DNA of 64,000 bases from Pseudomonas fluorescens (GCF_004683905.1 NZ_CP038438.1:5456001-5520000); one strand, 5' to 3'; shown: positions 34,675 to 44,637, numbered from the stretch's first letter. Numbers and translations: made by a program. The notes: generated by a model from the letters alone, not told the origin.

Positions 34675-37476
34675 ATGGCATTGAAATCCCCCGCGTTTCG
34701 TAAAAAATTTCCGTTGTTGGTAACCGGCAGTCTGCTGGCTATGCAACCTCTGGCCAGTCAATTCGTTGTTGCCGCCGAGCAGTATGACTGCGCCGTCTCG
34801 GCAACGGGTGGCTGGGCGTGTGCGCCCAAGACGCCGGCAGCTGCATTGCCGCCGCGTCCGGTGCATGACGGCAGCGCTGTCAGCGCCGCCGGCGAAGCCC
34901 CGGCCCAGAACGGTTCCACATCCGACACCGGCGCCAAGCCTGTGCTGGTCACCGAAGCCAAGGGCCGCGGTCTGAAATCCCGTAGCGAAGACTACAGTCA
35001 CCTCGACTGGGTTCCGCGCGAGAAGCTCACCGCCGCCCAATTGGCCGAGACCGGTCCTTACTGCTCTGGTTCCTATATCGAACCAATTCGTCCTGGCATG
35101 AATGACAAGACGAATAAAAGTGACGCACCGACCTTTATCGGCGCCAAGGCCTCGCGCTACAACACCGAAGATCAGGTGGGTACGCTGGCCGGCGACGTGG
35201 TCCTGCGTCAGGGCAGCATGCAGGTCGAGTCCGACGAGGCCAGCCTGTACCAGGCCGAGAGCCGCGCCGAACTCAACGGCGACGTGCGCATCCGCGACAA
35301 TGGCGCGCTGATCGTCGGCGACCACGCCGATGTACAGCTCGACACCGGTGAAGCCAAGGTCGACAACGCCGAATACGTGATGCACAAATCGCGCATCCGC
35401 GGTAACGCGCTGTACGCCAAGCGCGCCGAGAACGCGATCATTCGCTTGAAGGACGGCACGTACACCACGTGCGAACCGAACAGCAACGCCTGGCAGCTCA
35501 AGGGCAACAACATCACCCTGAACCCTGCCACCGGCTTCGGTACCGCGACCAATGTGACACTGCGGGTCAAGGACATTCCGATCCTGTACACGCCGTACAT
35601 CTACTTCCCGATCGACGACCGTCGCCAATCGGGCTTCCTGCCGCCGACCATCGGCACCGGCAGCGATACCGGCTTCATGCTGGTCACTCCGTACTACTTC
35701 AACCTGGCGCCGAACTACGATGCCACGTTGTACCCGCGTTACATGAGCAAACGCGGCATGCTGGTCGAAGGCGAGTTCCGTTACCTGACCAAGTCCAGCG
35801 AAGGCCAGTTTGGTGCGGCGTATCTGAACGACGAAGATACCGATCGCAGCAAGCAGACCGACTACGAAAAAAATCGCTACATGTACAACTGGCAGCACAA
35901 GGGCGGTCTCGACTCCCGTGTGATGACTCAGGTCGACTACACCAAGATCAGCGATCCGTATTACTTCCAGGATCTGACCACTGATCAGATCGGCGTGAAG
36001 AGCGCTGACTTCGTGAACCAGCAGGGTTCGGTGACTTACCGAGGCGACAGCTATACCGCGCGCCTGAACGCTCAGCAGTACCAACTGGCTACTGTTTCGA
36101 ACATCACGCCGTACGGCCGTCTGCCGCAGATCACTTTCAACGGGCAACTGCCGTATCACCCGGAAGGTTTGAACTTCGATTACGAGACCGAGATTGTTCG
36201 GTTTGATCGTGATCTGAAAACCGGAACCTTCACTCAGGAAGACGGGATAACGACAGAGAGACGACTGGATACCAATATATTCGGCCTTGCTCGTGCAAAC
36301 GGCGACCGATTGAATCTGAAACCAGGCGTCAGCCTGCCAATGAACTGGACCTATGGCTTCCTGAAACCATCGCTAAAGTATCAGTACACTCAGTATCAGT
36401 TGGATCTGGATGGTCAGGGCAAACGAGACATTGCGACACAAAACGCCGAGCAAGACAAACTCAACGGCACCTTCGACAGCAACCAGAACCGTGGCGTACC
36501 GATCGCCAGCGTCGACAGCGGTCTGTACTTCGACCGCAACACGTCGTACTTCGGCAAGAACTATCGCCAGACCCTGGAACCGCGGCTGTTCTACCTGTAT
36601 GTACCCAAGGTTGATCAGGAAGACATTCCGGTATTCGACACCAGTGAATACACCTTCAACTACGCGTCGCTGTTCCGTGACAACCGCTTCTCCGGCTCCG
36701 ACCGCGTCGGCGACGAGAACAAGCTGTCGCTGGGTGTGACCAGCCGCTGGATCGAAGACAACGGTTTCGAGCGTCAGCGTATCAGCGTCGGTCAGGCCTA
36801 CTACTTCAAGGATCGTGAAGTACAACTGCCAGGCATCGCGTTCAACGATCGTAAAGATGCCCAGTCCGACGTATCGCCATACGCGCTGGAATACGAATAC
36901 CGCTGGAACCGCGATTGGCGCACCACTGCCGACTACAACTGGGATCCGGACAGCCGCAGCCCGCGTTCCGGCAGCGCGATGTTCCATTACCAGCCTGAAG
37001 ACAACCCGAACAAGGTGGTCAACGTCGGTTATCGCTATCGCAACGACCAGGTTCGTTACGACCAGAACACCGGTAAATGGTCGGTGGGTGGTGGCGACTA
37101 CGGCACGCCGGGCCAGCCTGGCTACGTGAAGGACTACTACAAGATCCAGCAGCATGACTTCTCGGTCATCTGGCCGATCGTTCCGCAGTGGAGCGCGATC
37201 AGCCGCTGGCAGTACGACTACAACCGCAACCGTACGCTGGAAGCCTTCGGTGGTTTCGAATACGACAACTGCTGCTGGAAACTGCGCCTGATCAACCGTT
37301 ACTGGGTTTCCTACGACGAATTCAGTCAGGAAGCTCCGCAAAACGAAAAAGGCGACCACGGCGTCTTCCTCCAAATTGTTCTGAAGGGACTCGGCGGCCT
37401 GACTGGCGCCAAGGTAGAGAGCTTCCTCGACAAAGGCATCCAAGGTTATCGTCAACGTGAAGACCAAGCTTTCTGA
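34675..37476 (+). CDS. lptD: LPS-assembly outer-membrane protein LptD
   Basis: Inserts LPS into the outer leaflet with LptE. The start is the ATG at 34675 (933 residues), with a signal peptide (PLLVTGSLLAMQPLASQFVVAA). A Pseudomonas-specific N-terminal region (about 35-150) precedes the OstA/LptA-like jellyroll (about 165-290, AGDVVLRQGSMQVESDEAS) and the large beta-barrel. A cysteine near the start (YDCAVS) and a CC pair late (YDNCCWKLR) fit the disulfides known in LptD. It is first in lptD-surA-pdxA-rsmA. Confidence 0.95.
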   Translation: MALKSPAFRKKFPLLVTGSLLAMQPLASQFVVAAEQYDCAVSATGGWACAPKTPAAALPPRPVHDGSAVSAAGEAPAQNGSTSDTGAKPVLVTEAKGRGLKSRSEDYSHLDWVPREKLTAAQLAETGPYCSGSYIEPIRPGMNDKTNKSDAPTFIGAKASRYNTEDQVGTLAGDVVLRQGSMQVESDEASLYQAESRAELNGDVRIRDNGALIVGDHADVQLDTGEAKVDNAEYVMHKSRIRGNALYAKRAENAIIRLKDGTYTTCEPNSNAWQLKGNNITLNPATGFGTATNVTLRVKDIPILYTPYIYFPIDDRRQSGFLPPTIGTGSDTGFMLVTPYYFNLAPNYDATLYPRYMSKRGMLVEGEFRYLTKSSEGQFGAAYLNDEDTDRSKQTDYEKNRYMYNWQHKGGLDSRVMTQVDYTKISDPYYFQDLTTDQIGVKSADFVNQQGSVTYRGDSYTARLNAQQYQLATVSNITPYGRLPQITFNGQLPYHPEGLNFDYETEIVRFDRDLKTGTFTQEDGITTERRLDTNIFGLARANGDRLNLKPGVSLPMNWTYGFLKPSLKYQYTQYQLDLDGQGKRDIATQNAEQDKLNGTFDSNQNRGVPIASVDSGLYFDRNTSYFGKNYRQTLEPRLFYLYVPKVDQEDIPVFDTSEYTFNYASLFRDNRFSGSDRVGDENKLSLGVTSRWIEDNGFERQRISVGQAYYFKDREVQLPGIAFNDRKDAQSDVSPYALEYEYRWNRDWRTTADYNWDPDSRSPRSGSAMFHYQPEDNPNKVVNVGYRYRNDQVRYDQNTGKWSVGGGDYGTPGQPGYVKDYYKIQQHDFSVIWPIVPQWSAISRWQYDYNRNRTLEAFGGFEYDNCCWKLRLINRYWVSYDEFSQEAPQNEKGDHGVFLQIVLKGLGGLTGAKVESFLDKGIQGYRQREDQAF

Positions 37477-38773
37477 TTCTCTGCGCCCGCTGCTGCTGGG
37501 CGCGCTGTTCCTGGGTACTGCGGCCAACGCCGCAGTACAGTCCATCGATAAAGTGGTCGCGATCGTTGATAACGACGTGGTCATGCAGAGCCAACTGGAC
37601 CAGCGCGTCCACGAAGTTCAGCAGACCATCGCCAAGCGTGGCGGCGGCATGCCGCCTCCAGGCGTGCTGGATCAGCAGGTGCTCGAGCGCCTGATCGTCG
37701 AAAACCTGCAACTGCAGATCGGCGAGCGTTCCGGCATCCGCATTACCGATGAAGAGCTGAACCAGGCGGTCGGTACGATTGCCCAGCGCAACAACATGAC
37801 CGTGGATCAATTCCGCGCCGCCCTGGCACACGACGGTTTGTCCTATGACGACGCCCGTGACCAGATCAAGCGCGAGATGATCATCAGCCGTGTGCGTCAG
37901 CGTCGTGTGGCAGAGCGCATTCAGGTCTCCGAGCAGGAAGTGAAGAACTTCCTCGCCTCCGACCTGGGCAAGATGCAGCTGTCCGAAGAATTGCACCTGG
38001 CCAACATCCTGATCCCGACGCCGGAAAGCGCCAACTCTGATGCGATTCAGAGCGCTTACCGTCAGGCGATGGACGTTTACCAGAAGCTCAAGCAAGGCGC
38101 TGACTTCGGTCAGATGGCCGTTGCCAAATCCGGCAGCGACAACGCCCTGGAAGGCGGCGACATGGGCTGGCGTAAAGCTGCGCAACTGCCACCGCCGTTC
38201 GATCGTGAGCTGAGCAGCATGGCCGTTGGCGACATCACTCAGCCTGCACGTACCCCGGGTGGTTTCATCATCCTCAAGTTGCTGGCCAAACGTGGTGGCG
38301 AAGCGCAGATGCGTGATGAGGTGCATGTGCGCCACATCCTGGTCAAGCCAAGCCCGATCCGTGACGAAGCCAAGACCAAGGCCCTGGTGCAGTCGCTGTA
38401 CGAGCGCATCCTGGCCGGTGAAGACTTCGCTGAACTGGCGAAGAACTACTCCGAAGACCCGGGTTCGGCACTCAACGGTGGCGACCTGAACTGGATCGAC
38501 CCGAACGCACTGGTACCGGAATTCCGCGAAGTGATGGCCAAGACCCCACAAGGTCAGCTGTCCAAGCCGTTCCAGACCCAGTACGGCTGGCACGTACTGG
38601 AAGTCCTTGGCCGCCGCGCCACCGACAGCACCGCACAGGCCCGCGAGCAACAAGCGATGACCGTTCTGCGTAACAAAAAGTACGATGAAGAGCTGCAAAA
38701 CTGGCTGCGTCAGATTCGTGAAGAAGCCTACGTAGAAATCAAACTCCCTGGTGCAGACCAGGCAGCGCAGTGA
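37457..38773 (+). CDS. surA: Periplasmic chaperone and peptidyl-prolyl isomerase SurA, GTG start
   Basis: Folds outer-membrane proteins, including LptD. The 438-residue frame starts with GTG at 37457, 20 bases inside lptD, giving a signal peptide cleaved near AANA-AVQS (residue 25). The N-terminal chaperone domain is followed by two parvulin domains (about 180-280 and 290-390; EELHLANILIPTPE and VRHILVKPSP with GWH later). The overlap with lptD couples expression to a main client. Its stop overlaps pdxA by 4 bases. Confidence 0.94.
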   Translation: MKTKLSDSLRPLLLGALFLGTAANAAVQSIDKVVAIVDNDVVMQSQLDQRVHEVQQTIAKRGGGMPPPGVLDQQVLERLIVENLQLQIGERSGIRITDEELNQAVGTIAQRNNMTVDQFRAALAHDGLSYDDARDQIKREMIISRVRQRRVAERIQVSEQEVKNFLASDLGKMQLSEELHLANILIPTPESANSDAIQSAYRQAMDVYQKLKQGADFGQMAVAKSGSDNALEGGDMGWRKAAQLPPPFDRELSSMAVGDITQPARTPGGFIILKLLAKRGGEAQMRDEVHVRHILVKPSPIRDEAKTKALVQSLYERILAGEDFAELAKNYSEDPGSALNGGDLNWIDPNALVPEFREVMAKTPQGQLSKPFQTQYGWHVLEVLGRRATDSTAQAREQQAMTVLRNKKYDEELQNWLRQIREEAYVEIKLPGADQAAQ

Positions 38774-39759
38774 AACCCAAGCGTTTCGCGCTGACACCCG
38801 GCGAACCAGCCGGCATCGGTCCCGACCTGTGCCTGCTGCTCGCCTCGCAAGCCCAGCCACACCCCCTGATTGCCATCACCAGCCGCGACCTGCTCACCGA
38901 GCGGGCCGCGCAGCTGGGGCTGGCCGTCACTTTGCTGGAAGTGGCACCCGGTCAATGGCCGGATGCGCCAGCAGCGGCTGGCAGCCTGTACGTCTGGGAC
39001 ACCCCGCTGAGCGCTCCCGTGGTTGCCGGGCAACTGGACCAGGCTAATGCTGCCTTCGTTCTGGAAACCCTGACCCGCGCCGGCAACGGCTGCCTGAACG
39101 GCGACTTCGCCGGGATGATCACCGCCCCTGTACACAAGGGCGTGATCAACGAATCCGGCATCCCGTTCTCCGGACACACGGAATTTCTCGCCGACCTGAC
39201 CCACACCGCCCAAGTGGTGATGATGCTCGCTACTCGCGGTTTGCGCGTAGCCCTGGTCACCACTCACCTGCCCCTGCGCGAGATTGCCGATGCAATTACG
39301 CCGGAACGGCTGGAGCGGGTCACGCGGATTCTGCACGCCGACCTGCAAGACAAATTCGGCATCGCCCGGCCACGCATCCTGGTCTGTGGGCTCAACCCGC
39401 ACGCCGGTGAAGGCGGACACCTGGGCCATGAAGAAATCGACATCATCGAACCTACCTTAGAGCGCCTGCGCGGCGAGGGCATGGACCTTCGTGGCCCGCT
39501 GCCTGCCGACACTCTGTTTACCCCCAAATATCTGGAGCACTGCGACGCAGTGCTGGCGATGTACCACGACCAGGGCCTGCCCGTGCTGAAGTACAAAGGC
39601 TTCGGCGCCGCAGTCAACATTACCCTTGGCCTGCCGATCATCCGCACCTCGGTCGATCACGGCACCGCCCTGGATCTGGCCGGCAGCGGCAAGATCGACA
39701 CCGGCAGCCTGCAGGTCGCCCTGGAAACCGCCTACCAGATGGCCGAGACCCGTTTATGA
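38770..39759 (+). CDS. pdxA: 4-hydroxythreonine-4-phosphate dehydrogenase
   Basis: NAD-dependent step of pyridoxal phosphate synthesis. The 329-residue protein has FALTPGEPAGIGPDL (6-20), metal-binding SGHTEFLAD (about 137-145), NPHAGEGGHLG and AMYHDQGLPVLKYKGFG. It sits between surA and rsmA with 4-base overlaps at both ends. Confidence 0.96.
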   Translation: MKPKRFALTPGEPAGIGPDLCLLLASQAQPHPLIAITSRDLLTERAAQLGLAVTLLEVAPGQWPDAPAAAGSLYVWDTPLSAPVVAGQLDQANAAFVLETLTRAGNGCLNGDFAGMITAPVHKGVINESGIPFSGHTEFLADLTHTAQVVMMLATRGLRVALVTTHLPLREIADAITPERLERVTRILHADLQDKFGIARPRILVCGLNPHAGEGGHLGHEEIDIIEPTLERLRGEGMDLRGPLPADTLFTPKYLEHCDAVLAMYHDQGLPVLKYKGFGAAVNITLGLPIIRTSVDHGTALDLAGSGKIDTGSLQVALETAYQMAETRL

Positions 39760-40574
39760 CCGAGCAATACCAACACAAGGCGCGCAAACGCTTTGGCCAG
39801 AACTTCCTGCACGATGCCGGCGTCATCGACCGCATCCTGCGCTCCATCAGCGCCAAATCCGGCGACCGCATGCTGGAAATCGGCCCGGGCCAGGGCGCGC
39901 TGACCGCTGGCCTGCTCAACTCCGGTGCGCAGCTCGACGTGGTGGAACTGGACAAGGACCTGATCCCGATCCTCAACCAGCAGTTTGCCGGCAAGAGCAA
40001 CTTCAACCTGCATCAGGGCGATGCGCTGAAGTTCGACTTCAACACCCTCAACGCTGCGCCGAACAGCCTGCGCGTGGTCGGCAACCTGCCGTACAACATC
40101 TCAACGCCGCTGATTTTCCACCTGCTGAACAACGCCGGCATCATTCGCGACATGCACTTCATGCTGCAGAAGGAAGTGGTCGAGCGCCTGGCCGCAGGCC
40201 CGGGTGGCGGGGACTGGGGTCGTCTGTCGATCATGGTTCAGTATCACTGCCGTGTGGAACACCTGTTCAACGTCGGCCCGGGCGCTTTCAACCCGCCGCC
40301 AAAGGTCGACTCGGCCATCGTCCGCCTGGTGCCGCATGCGGTACTGCCGCACCCGGCCAAGGATCATCGCCTGCTTGAGCGTGTCGTTCGCGAAGCCTTC
40401 AACCAGCGTCGCAAGACCCTGCGCAACACCCTCAAGCAATTGATGACCGCTGCCGAGATCGAAGCCGCCGGTGTCGATGGCAGCCTGCGCCCCGAGCAAC
40501 TGGACCTGGCCGCATTCGTGCGCCTGGCCGACAAGCTCGCCGAGCAGGTTCCTGCCGCCCCCGCCGCCGACTGA
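39756..40574 (+). CDS. rsmA: 16S rRNA dimethyladenosine transferase
   Basis: Dimethylates A1518/A1519 of 16S rRNA (also called KsgA). The 272-residue protein has RKRFGQNFLHD, the SAM loop EIGPGQGALT (about 45-54) and the catalytic NLPYNIS (about 111-117). It overlaps pdxA by 4 bases, and 114 bases separate it from apaG. Confidence 0.96.
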   Translation: MTEQYQHKARKRFGQNFLHDAGVIDRILRSISAKSGDRMLEIGPGQGALTAGLLNSGAQLDVVELDKDLIPILNQQFAGKSNFNLHQGDALKFDFNTLNAAPNSLRVVGNLPYNISTPLIFHLLNNAGIIRDMHFMLQKEVVERLAAGPGGGDWGRLSIMVQYHCRVEHLFNVGPGAFNPPPKVDSAIVRLVPHAVLPHPAKDHRLLERVVREAFNQRRKTLRNTLKQLMTAAEIEAAGVDGSLRPEQLDLAAFVRLADKLAEQVPAAPAAD

Positions 40575-40688
40575 CTGGCGATGTACGCTATCGGGCAGGA
40601 CGCCACTCTGGTTTACTGCCCGATACTTGCCTAGACTGATTCCCCATCAGCTACGCCTCGCGTTCCGCTTTGCTTAAGGCCCTTTTGC

Positions 40689-41069
40689 ATGTCCGATTCT
40701 CGTTATCAGGTCGACGTCAGTGTCGTTACCCGCTACCTGGCAGACCAATCGCAACCCGAGCACAACCGCTTCGCCTTCGCCTACACCATCACCGTGCAAA
40801 ACAATGGCGCGCTCCCGGCCAAGCTGTTGTCGCGGCATTGGGTGATCACCGACGGTGACGGGCATGTCGAAGAAGTGCGCGGCGCCGGTGTCGTCGGCCA
40901 GCAACCGCTGATCGACACAGGCAAGAGCCACACTTACAGCAGCGGCACAGTGATGACCACCAAGGTCGGCACCATGCAGGGCTCTTATGAAATGGTCGCC
41001 GACGACGGCAAGCATTTCGACGCGATCATCAAGCCTTTCCGCCTCGCTGTACCCGGAGCCTTGCACTGA
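40689..41069 (+). CDS. apaG: ApaG protein
   Basis: 126-residue single-domain protein (fibronectin-like fold in structures of the family), with RYLADQSQPEHNRFAFAYTI, LLSRHWVITDGDG and the glycine-rich VVGQQPLI. Biochemical role is unsettled; pyrophosphate binding and apaH association are recorded for the family. Its stop overlaps the apaH start (TGATG). Confidence 0.93.
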   Translation: MSDSRYQVDVSVVTRYLADQSQPEHNRFAFAYTITVQNNGALPAKLLSRHWVITDGDGHVEEVRGAGVVGQQPLIDTGKSHTYSSGTVMTTKVGTMQGSYEMVADDGKHFDAIIKPFRLAVPGALH

Positions 41070-41950
41070 TGACGACGTACGCCGTCGGCGACCTGCAAGG
41101 CTGCCTCGAACCGCTCAAATGTCTGCTCAAGCAAGTGGCTTTCGACCCGAAGCTCGATCGGCTGTGGCTGGTCGGCGACCTGGTCAACCGCGGCCCGCAA
41201 TCGCTGGAGACCCTGCGTTTTCTCTACGGCATGCGCGATTCGCTGGTTTGCGTACTGGGTAACCATGACCTGCACCTGCTCGCTGCGGCCAACAACATTG
41301 AGCGCCTGAAGAAGTCCGATACCCTGCGCGAGATCATTGAAGCCCCCGACGCAGCCAATCTGCTCGAGTGGCTGCGCCAGCAGAAACTCATGCACTACGA
41401 CGAACAACGCGAAGTAGCCATGGTGCACGCAGGCATCCCACCGCAGTGGTCCTTGCGCAAGGCCCTGAAGTACGCGGCCGAGGCCGAAGCGGCACTGCGT
41501 GACGACAACCTGTTTCCGCTTTACCTGGACGGCATGTACGGCAATGAGCCGGCAAAATGGCACAGCGAGCTCACGGGCGTGACCCGCCTGCGCGTCATCA
41601 CCAACTATTTCACCCGCATGCGCTTCTGCACCGCCGAGGGCAAGCTCGACCTCAAGAGCAAGGAAGGCCTGGATACTGCCCCGCCGGGCTATAAGCCATG
41701 GTTCCAGCACAAAGAGCGCAAGACCCGCGGCCTGCGCATCATTTTCGGCCACTGGGCCGCGCTGGAAGGCGATGTCCGTGAACCGGGCATCTCGGCACTG
41801 GACACCGGTTGTGTCTGGGGCGGCAGCCTGACCCTGATGAACGTCGACAGCGGCGAGCGCGTGTCATGCAAATGCGATGAACACGGCGGGCTTGCGCCAT
41901 CAGTCGCACCACTTATCCCCGAAACTCCGCCAGTCAGCGCCCCGCGTTAG
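41069..41950 (+). CDS. apaH: Symmetrical diadenosine tetraphosphatase
   Basis: Hydrolyses Ap4A to two ADP and removes Np4 caps from RNA in E. coli. The 293-residue PPP-family enzyme has GDLQGCLEPL (about 7-16), GDLVNRGPQSLETL (about 37-50) and GNHDLHLLA (about 65-73), with distal His residues in MVHAGIPPQW. It is translationally linked to apaG. Confidence 0.95.
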   Translation: MTTYAVGDLQGCLEPLKCLLKQVAFDPKLDRLWLVGDLVNRGPQSLETLRFLYGMRDSLVCVLGNHDLHLLAAANNIERLKKSDTLREIIEAPDAANLLEWLRQQKLMHYDEQREVAMVHAGIPPQWSLRKALKYAAEAEAALRDDNLFPLYLDGMYGNEPAKWHSELTGVTRLRVITNYFTRMRFCTAEGKLDLKSKEGLDTAPPGYKPWFQHKERKTRGLRIIFGHWAALEGDVREPGISALDTGCVWGGSLTLMNVDSGERVSCKCDEHGGLAPSVAPLIPETPPVSAPR

Positions 41951-41983
41951 ACTGCGCACTCTGCCGAGCTACAGGAACCCGCC

Positions 41984-42313
41984 ATGAGCGAATTCAAACG
42001 AATCCCCCCGGAACAGGCCCATGCCCTGCGTGAGCAAGGCGCAGTCGTGGTCGATGTCCGTGATCCTGCAACTTTTGCCGCCCTGCATATCAGCGGTTCG
42101 AAGCATCTGGACAACCACTCGCTGCACGCCTTCATTCAAGGCGCCGACCTCGATGCACCGACCGTTGTCGTCTGCTACCACGGCAATTCCAGCCAGGGCG
42201 CGGCCGCCTACCTGATCAGTCAGGGTTTCTCCGACGTCTACAGCATGGACGGTGGCTTTGAGTTGTGGCGTACGACTTATCCGTCGGAAACCGCGCAAGG
42301 CACCGCCGAATAA
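41984..42313 (+). CDS. glpE: Thiosulfate sulfurtransferase GlpE
   Basis: 109-residue single-domain rhodanese. The active cysteine is C64 in VVVCYHGNSSQGAAAYL; the loop CYHGNS is GlpE-like. It transfers sulfane sulfur to cyanide or thiols. It begins 33 bases after apaH and likely ends the apaGH-glpE transcript. Confidence 0.92.
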   Translation: MSEFKRIPPEQAHALREQGAVVVDVRDPATFAALHISGSKHLDNHSLHAFIQGADLDAPTVVVCYHGNSSQGAAAYLISQGFSDVYSMDGGFELWRTTYPSETAQGTAE

Positions 42314-42607
42314 TTTTTTTGTCACGTGCAGGCCCCGGCTGCCGTGGGCCTGCGCGGGGCAGACGAACGGTCTGCCACAACTAATTACGTATCTCGCCTT
42401 TACCTCCCGAATTCCCAACTATCCTTAAGCCCAGGCCATCCAAAACAGGGGAGAGCCGGTACACCGGCGCACGGGTCATCGGGAGTGACTTTCAAGGTTG
42501 TCGACCGCGAAAGTGTTCTGGGGGGTAAACAGGCAGCCACCACGGCTGCTTGCCAGCATCGACTGAGTGATCCGGCGTCGGCTCCACGTATCGAGCGAGG
42601 TGACGTC
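42314..42607. promoter_or_regulatory. Structured upstream region of prkA
   Basis: 294 bases without a gene. They contain a T7 run (42314-42320), an 8-bp hairpin GCAGGCCC...GGGCCTGC (42328-42353), a 7-bp hairpin GGCAGAC...GTCTGCC (42358-42376) and GCCGGTACACCGGC near 42455. The first may terminate glpE; the rest lie in the prkA 5' region. Confidence 0.5.
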
Positions 42608-44530
42608 ATGAGTATCTTTAGCCACTTCCAACAACGCTTCGAGTCCACACGCCAGGAAGAACTCTCGCTGCAGGAGTACCTGGAGCTGTGCAAAAAGGAC
42701 CGCAGCGCTTACGTTTCCGCCGCCGAGCGTCTATTGATGGCCATCGGCGAACCCGAGCTGCTCGACACGTCGACCAACTCGCGGCTGTCGCGGATCTTCT
42801 CCAACAAGGTGATTCGTCGCTATCCGGCCTTTGAAGACTTCCACGGGATGGAAGAATGCATCGACCAGATCGTCTCGTATTTCCGCCATGCCGCCCAAGG
42901 CCTGGAAGAGAAGAAACAGATCCTCTACCTGCTCGGCCCCGTCGGTGGCGGTAAATCGTCCCTGGCCGAGAAGCTGAAACAGCTGATGGAAAAAGTGCCC
43001 TTCTACGCGATCAAGGGCTCGCCGGTATTCGAATCCCCGCTGGGTCTGTTCAACGCCACCGAAGATGGCGCGATCCTCGAGGAAGACTTCGGCATCCCGC
43101 GGCGCTACCTGAACACCATCATGTCGCCGTGGGCGACCAAACGCCTGGCCGAATTCGGTGGCGACATCAGCCAGTTCCGTGTGGTCAAACTGTATCCGTC
43201 GATCCTCAACCAGATCGCCGTGGCCAAGACCGAACCGGGTGACGAGAACAACCAGGACATCTCGGCGCTGGTCGGTAAGGTCGACATCCGCAAACTCGAG
43301 GAATACCCACAGAACGACGCCGACGCCTACAGCTACTCCGGTGCGCTGTGCCGGGCCAACCAGGGCCTGATGGAATTCGTCGAAATGTTCAAGGCACCGA
43401 TCAAGGTGCTGCACCCATTGCTGACCGCCACGCAGGAAGGCAACTACAACAGTACCGAAGGGCTGGGGGCGATTCCGTTCACCGGGATCCTGCTCGCGCA
43501 CTCCAACGAATCGGAGTGGCACACCTTCCGCAACAACAAGAACAACGAAGCGTTCATCGACCGGATCTACATCGTCAAAGTGCCGTACTGCCTGCGGGTC
43601 AGCGACGAGGTGAAGATTTACGACAAATTGCTGTTCAACAGTTCGCTGGCCAAAGCCCACTGCGCCCCCGACACTCTGAAGATGCTGGCGCAGTTCACCG
43701 TGCTGTCGCGCCTCAAGGAACCGGAAAACTCCAACATCTATTCGAAGATGCGCGTCTACGACGGGGAAAACCTGAAAGACACCGATCCGAAGGCCAAGTC
43801 GATTCAGGAATACCGCGACTCGGCGGGCGTCGACGAAGGCATGAACGGTCTCTCGACCCGTTTCGCGTTCAAGATTCTGTCCAAGGTGTTCAACTTCGAT
43901 CCGCATGAAATCGCCGCCAACCCGGTGCACCTGTTGTATGTGCTGGAACAACAGATCGAGCAGGAACAGTTCCAGGCCGAGACCCGCGAGCGCTATCTAC
44001 GCTACCTCAAGGAATACCTCGCGCCGCGTTATATCGAGTTCATCGGCAAGGAGATCCAGACCGCTTATCTGGAGTCTTACAGCGAATACGGGCAGAACAT
44101 CTTCGACCGCTACGTGCTGTATGCGGACTTCTGGATCCAGGATCAGGAATACCGCGATCCGGAGACCGGCGAGATTCTCAACCGTGTCGCCCTGAACGAA
44201 GAGCTGGAGAAAATCGAGAAACCGGCGGGCATCAGCAATCCGAAGGATTTCCGCAACGAAATCGTCAACTTCGTGTTGCGCGCCCGAGCCAACAACAACG
44301 GCAAGAACCCGACCTGGCTCAGCTACGAGAAACTGCGGGTGGTCATCGAGAAGAAAATGTTCTCGAACACCGAAGACCTGCTGCCAGTCATCAGCTTCAA
44401 TGCCAAGGCGAGCAAAGAGGATCAACAGAAACACAACGACTTCGTTACTCGAATGGTCGAACGCGGCTACACCGACAAACAGGTAAGACTTCTGTCCGAA
44501 TGGTACCTACGGGTCCGGAAATCGCAGTAA
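42608..44530 (+). CDS. prkA: PrkA family serine protein kinase / AAA+ protein
   Basis: 640 residues from the ATG at 42608 (MSIFSHFQQRFESTRQEELS). The AAA+ domain has Walker A GPVGGGKSS (about 110-118); the C-terminal kinase-like domain starts near 400. The E. coli homologue YeaG acts with YeaH in nitrogen starvation and stress. It is the first gene of prkA-yeaH-ycgB, followed by a repeat (44533-44622). Confidence 0.93.
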   Translation: MSIFSHFQQRFESTRQEELSLQEYLELCKKDRSAYVSAAERLLMAIGEPELLDTSTNSRLSRIFSNKVIRRYPAFEDFHGMEECIDQIVSYFRHAAQGLEEKKQILYLLGPVGGGKSSLAEKLKQLMEKVPFYAIKGSPVFESPLGLFNATEDGAILEEDFGIPRRYLNTIMSPWATKRLAEFGGDISQFRVVKLYPSILNQIAVAKTEPGDENNQDISALVGKVDIRKLEEYPQNDADAYSYSGALCRANQGLMEFVEMFKAPIKVLHPLLTATQEGNYNSTEGLGAIPFTGILLAHSNESEWHTFRNNKNNEAFIDRIYIVKVPYCLRVSDEVKIYDKLLFNSSLAKAHCAPDTLKMLAQFTVLSRLKEPENSNIYSKMRVYDGENLKDTDPKAKSIQEYRDSAGVDEGMNGLSTRFAFKILSKVFNFDPHEIAANPVHLLYVLEQQIEQEQFQAETRERYLRYLKEYLAPRYIEFIGKEIQTAYLESYSEYGQNIFDRYVLYADFWIQDQEYRDPETGEILNRVALNEELEKIEKPAGISNPKDFRNEIVNFVLRARANNNGKNPTWLSYEKLRVVIEKKMFSNTEDLLPVISFNAKASKEDQQKHNDFVTRMVERGYTDKQVRLLSEWYLRVRKSQ

Positions 44531-44532
44531 AA

Positions 44533-44622
44533 CAGCTACAAGCTTCAAGCTACGAGCTGCAAGAAAAAAGCATGTGAACGCTGTGCTTCTACTTGCGGCT
44601 CGCAGCTCACAACTTGAAGCTG
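44533..44622. repeat. Inverted repeat of AGCTTCAAGCT units between prkA and yeaH
   Basis: CAGCTACAAGCTTCAAGCTA plus CGAGCTGCAAG is imperfectly inverted by CTTGCGGCTCGCAGCTCACA plus ACTTGAAGCTG. The right arm ends 15 bases before yeaH, next to its CCGGAGG ribosome site, so folding could affect YeaH translation. Confidence 0.72.
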
Positions 44623-44637
44623 CCCGGAGGGCCACGT

